Below are positions 63,854 to 64,000 of a stretch of DNA of 64,000 nt, piece by piece. This stretch comes from an uncultured Collinsella sp. (lineage in GTDB: Bacteria; Actinomycetota; Coriobacteriia; Coriobacteriales; Coriobacteriaceae): assembly GCA_900542085.1 (NCBI GenBank), contig UQMK01000003.1:55559-119558 (forward strand), read 5' to 3'. Every line of letters begins with the position of its first letter. Within the stretch, counting starts at the first letter, position 1. A program made the translations under genes and the position numbers. The notes under the pieces were generated by a model. That model did no database searches, was not told the origin of the DNA, and saw only the letters and a program-made list of their open reading frames with translations.

Positions 63854-63882
63854 AGGGCGTTGACGAAGGTCAGCGCCCTTTT
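63854..63882 (+). terminator. argR terminator
   Basis: AGGGCG-T-TGAC, GAAG loop and GTCA-G-CGCCCT are followed by TTTT. The remaining 118 bp to the window end hold no gene I can support. Confidence 0.8.
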
Positions 63883-64000
63883 GCATGCCGGCACCCGTTG
63901 CTCTATCGGTCCTGCAGCCGGGGCCGTCGTGGCATTTTGTGGCATCTGCCGAAATAAAGAAGCGCCCCAGCAGCGTAACGGCTGCCCCGGGAAGAGGATA

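Overview
The window is a high-GC bacterial chromosome segment dominated by the rpoBC, str, S10, spc and alpha gene clusters. Gene content, codon use and intergenic repeats suggest a gut actinobacterium of class Coriobacteriia, most likely Collinsella. This rests on pattern recognition; no database search was run. Consistent traits are a zinc-ribbon S14, a zinc-free S4, C-terminal tails on beta, beta-prime, L16 and L17, frequent GTG/TTG starts, and short hairpin-forming repeats between genes.

Layout. 1-5.2 kb: end of rpoB, then rpoC. 5.2-7.0 kb: an ECF sigma factor with an overlapping membrane anti-sigma-like gene behind a plausible ECF promoter. 7.4-11.0 kb: rpsL-rpsG-fusA-rpsJ (no tuf), closed by a terminator. 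11.1-12.9 kb: a cation-efflux transporter and a histidine phosphatase separate rpsJ from the rest of the S10 cluster. 13.2-19.2 kb: rplC-rplD-rplW, then rplB to rplX, with internal promoters and structured leaders. 19.2-51.2 kb: about 32 kb of non-ribosomal DNA splits the spc cluster between rplX and rplE. 51.2-61.2 kb: the rest of spc (rplE to map, infA) and alpha (rpmJ-rpsM-rpsK-rpsD-rpoA-rplQ). 61.2-64 kb: truA, a glycosyltransferase-like gene and argR.

The 32-kb insert is modular. It holds an oxidoreductase with its DeoR-type regulator, an RluA pseudouridine synthase with a U32 peptidase-family protein, a YheO-like regulator divergent from an NCS2 purine/nucleobase permease, an archaeal-type ATPase behind a perfect 25-bp palindrome, and a DUF4143 ATPase remnant. 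It also holds a candidate antisense RNA, a DEDDh exonuclease, several unknown proteins, and a CBS-domain gene broken by a stop codon. A four-gene predicted anti-phage operon follows (PLD-like SNF2 helicase, DUF4391 protein, type III Mod, type III Res), then an unknown two-gene membrane module. The insert ends with a second YheO-like regulator and accessory genes for a selenium-dependent molybdenum hydroxylase (mocA-like, yqeC, yqeB, xdhC).

The most striking observation is near the C-terminus of beta-prime. About 56 residues there align without gaps to the alpha-subunit C-terminal domain encoded 55 kb away, and they keep the residues matching E. coli alpha Arg265, Asn268, Gly296 and Lys298. 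This suggests a DNA-binding, alphaCTD-like module fused to RpoC. Other notable signals are a shared dyad motif at several ribosomal promoters, an S12 with Arg at the streptomycin-resistance position 88, a G10 tract before the defence operon, an AT-rich recognition-domain segment in Mod, and several intergenic hairpin or short-repeat arrays with constant period.
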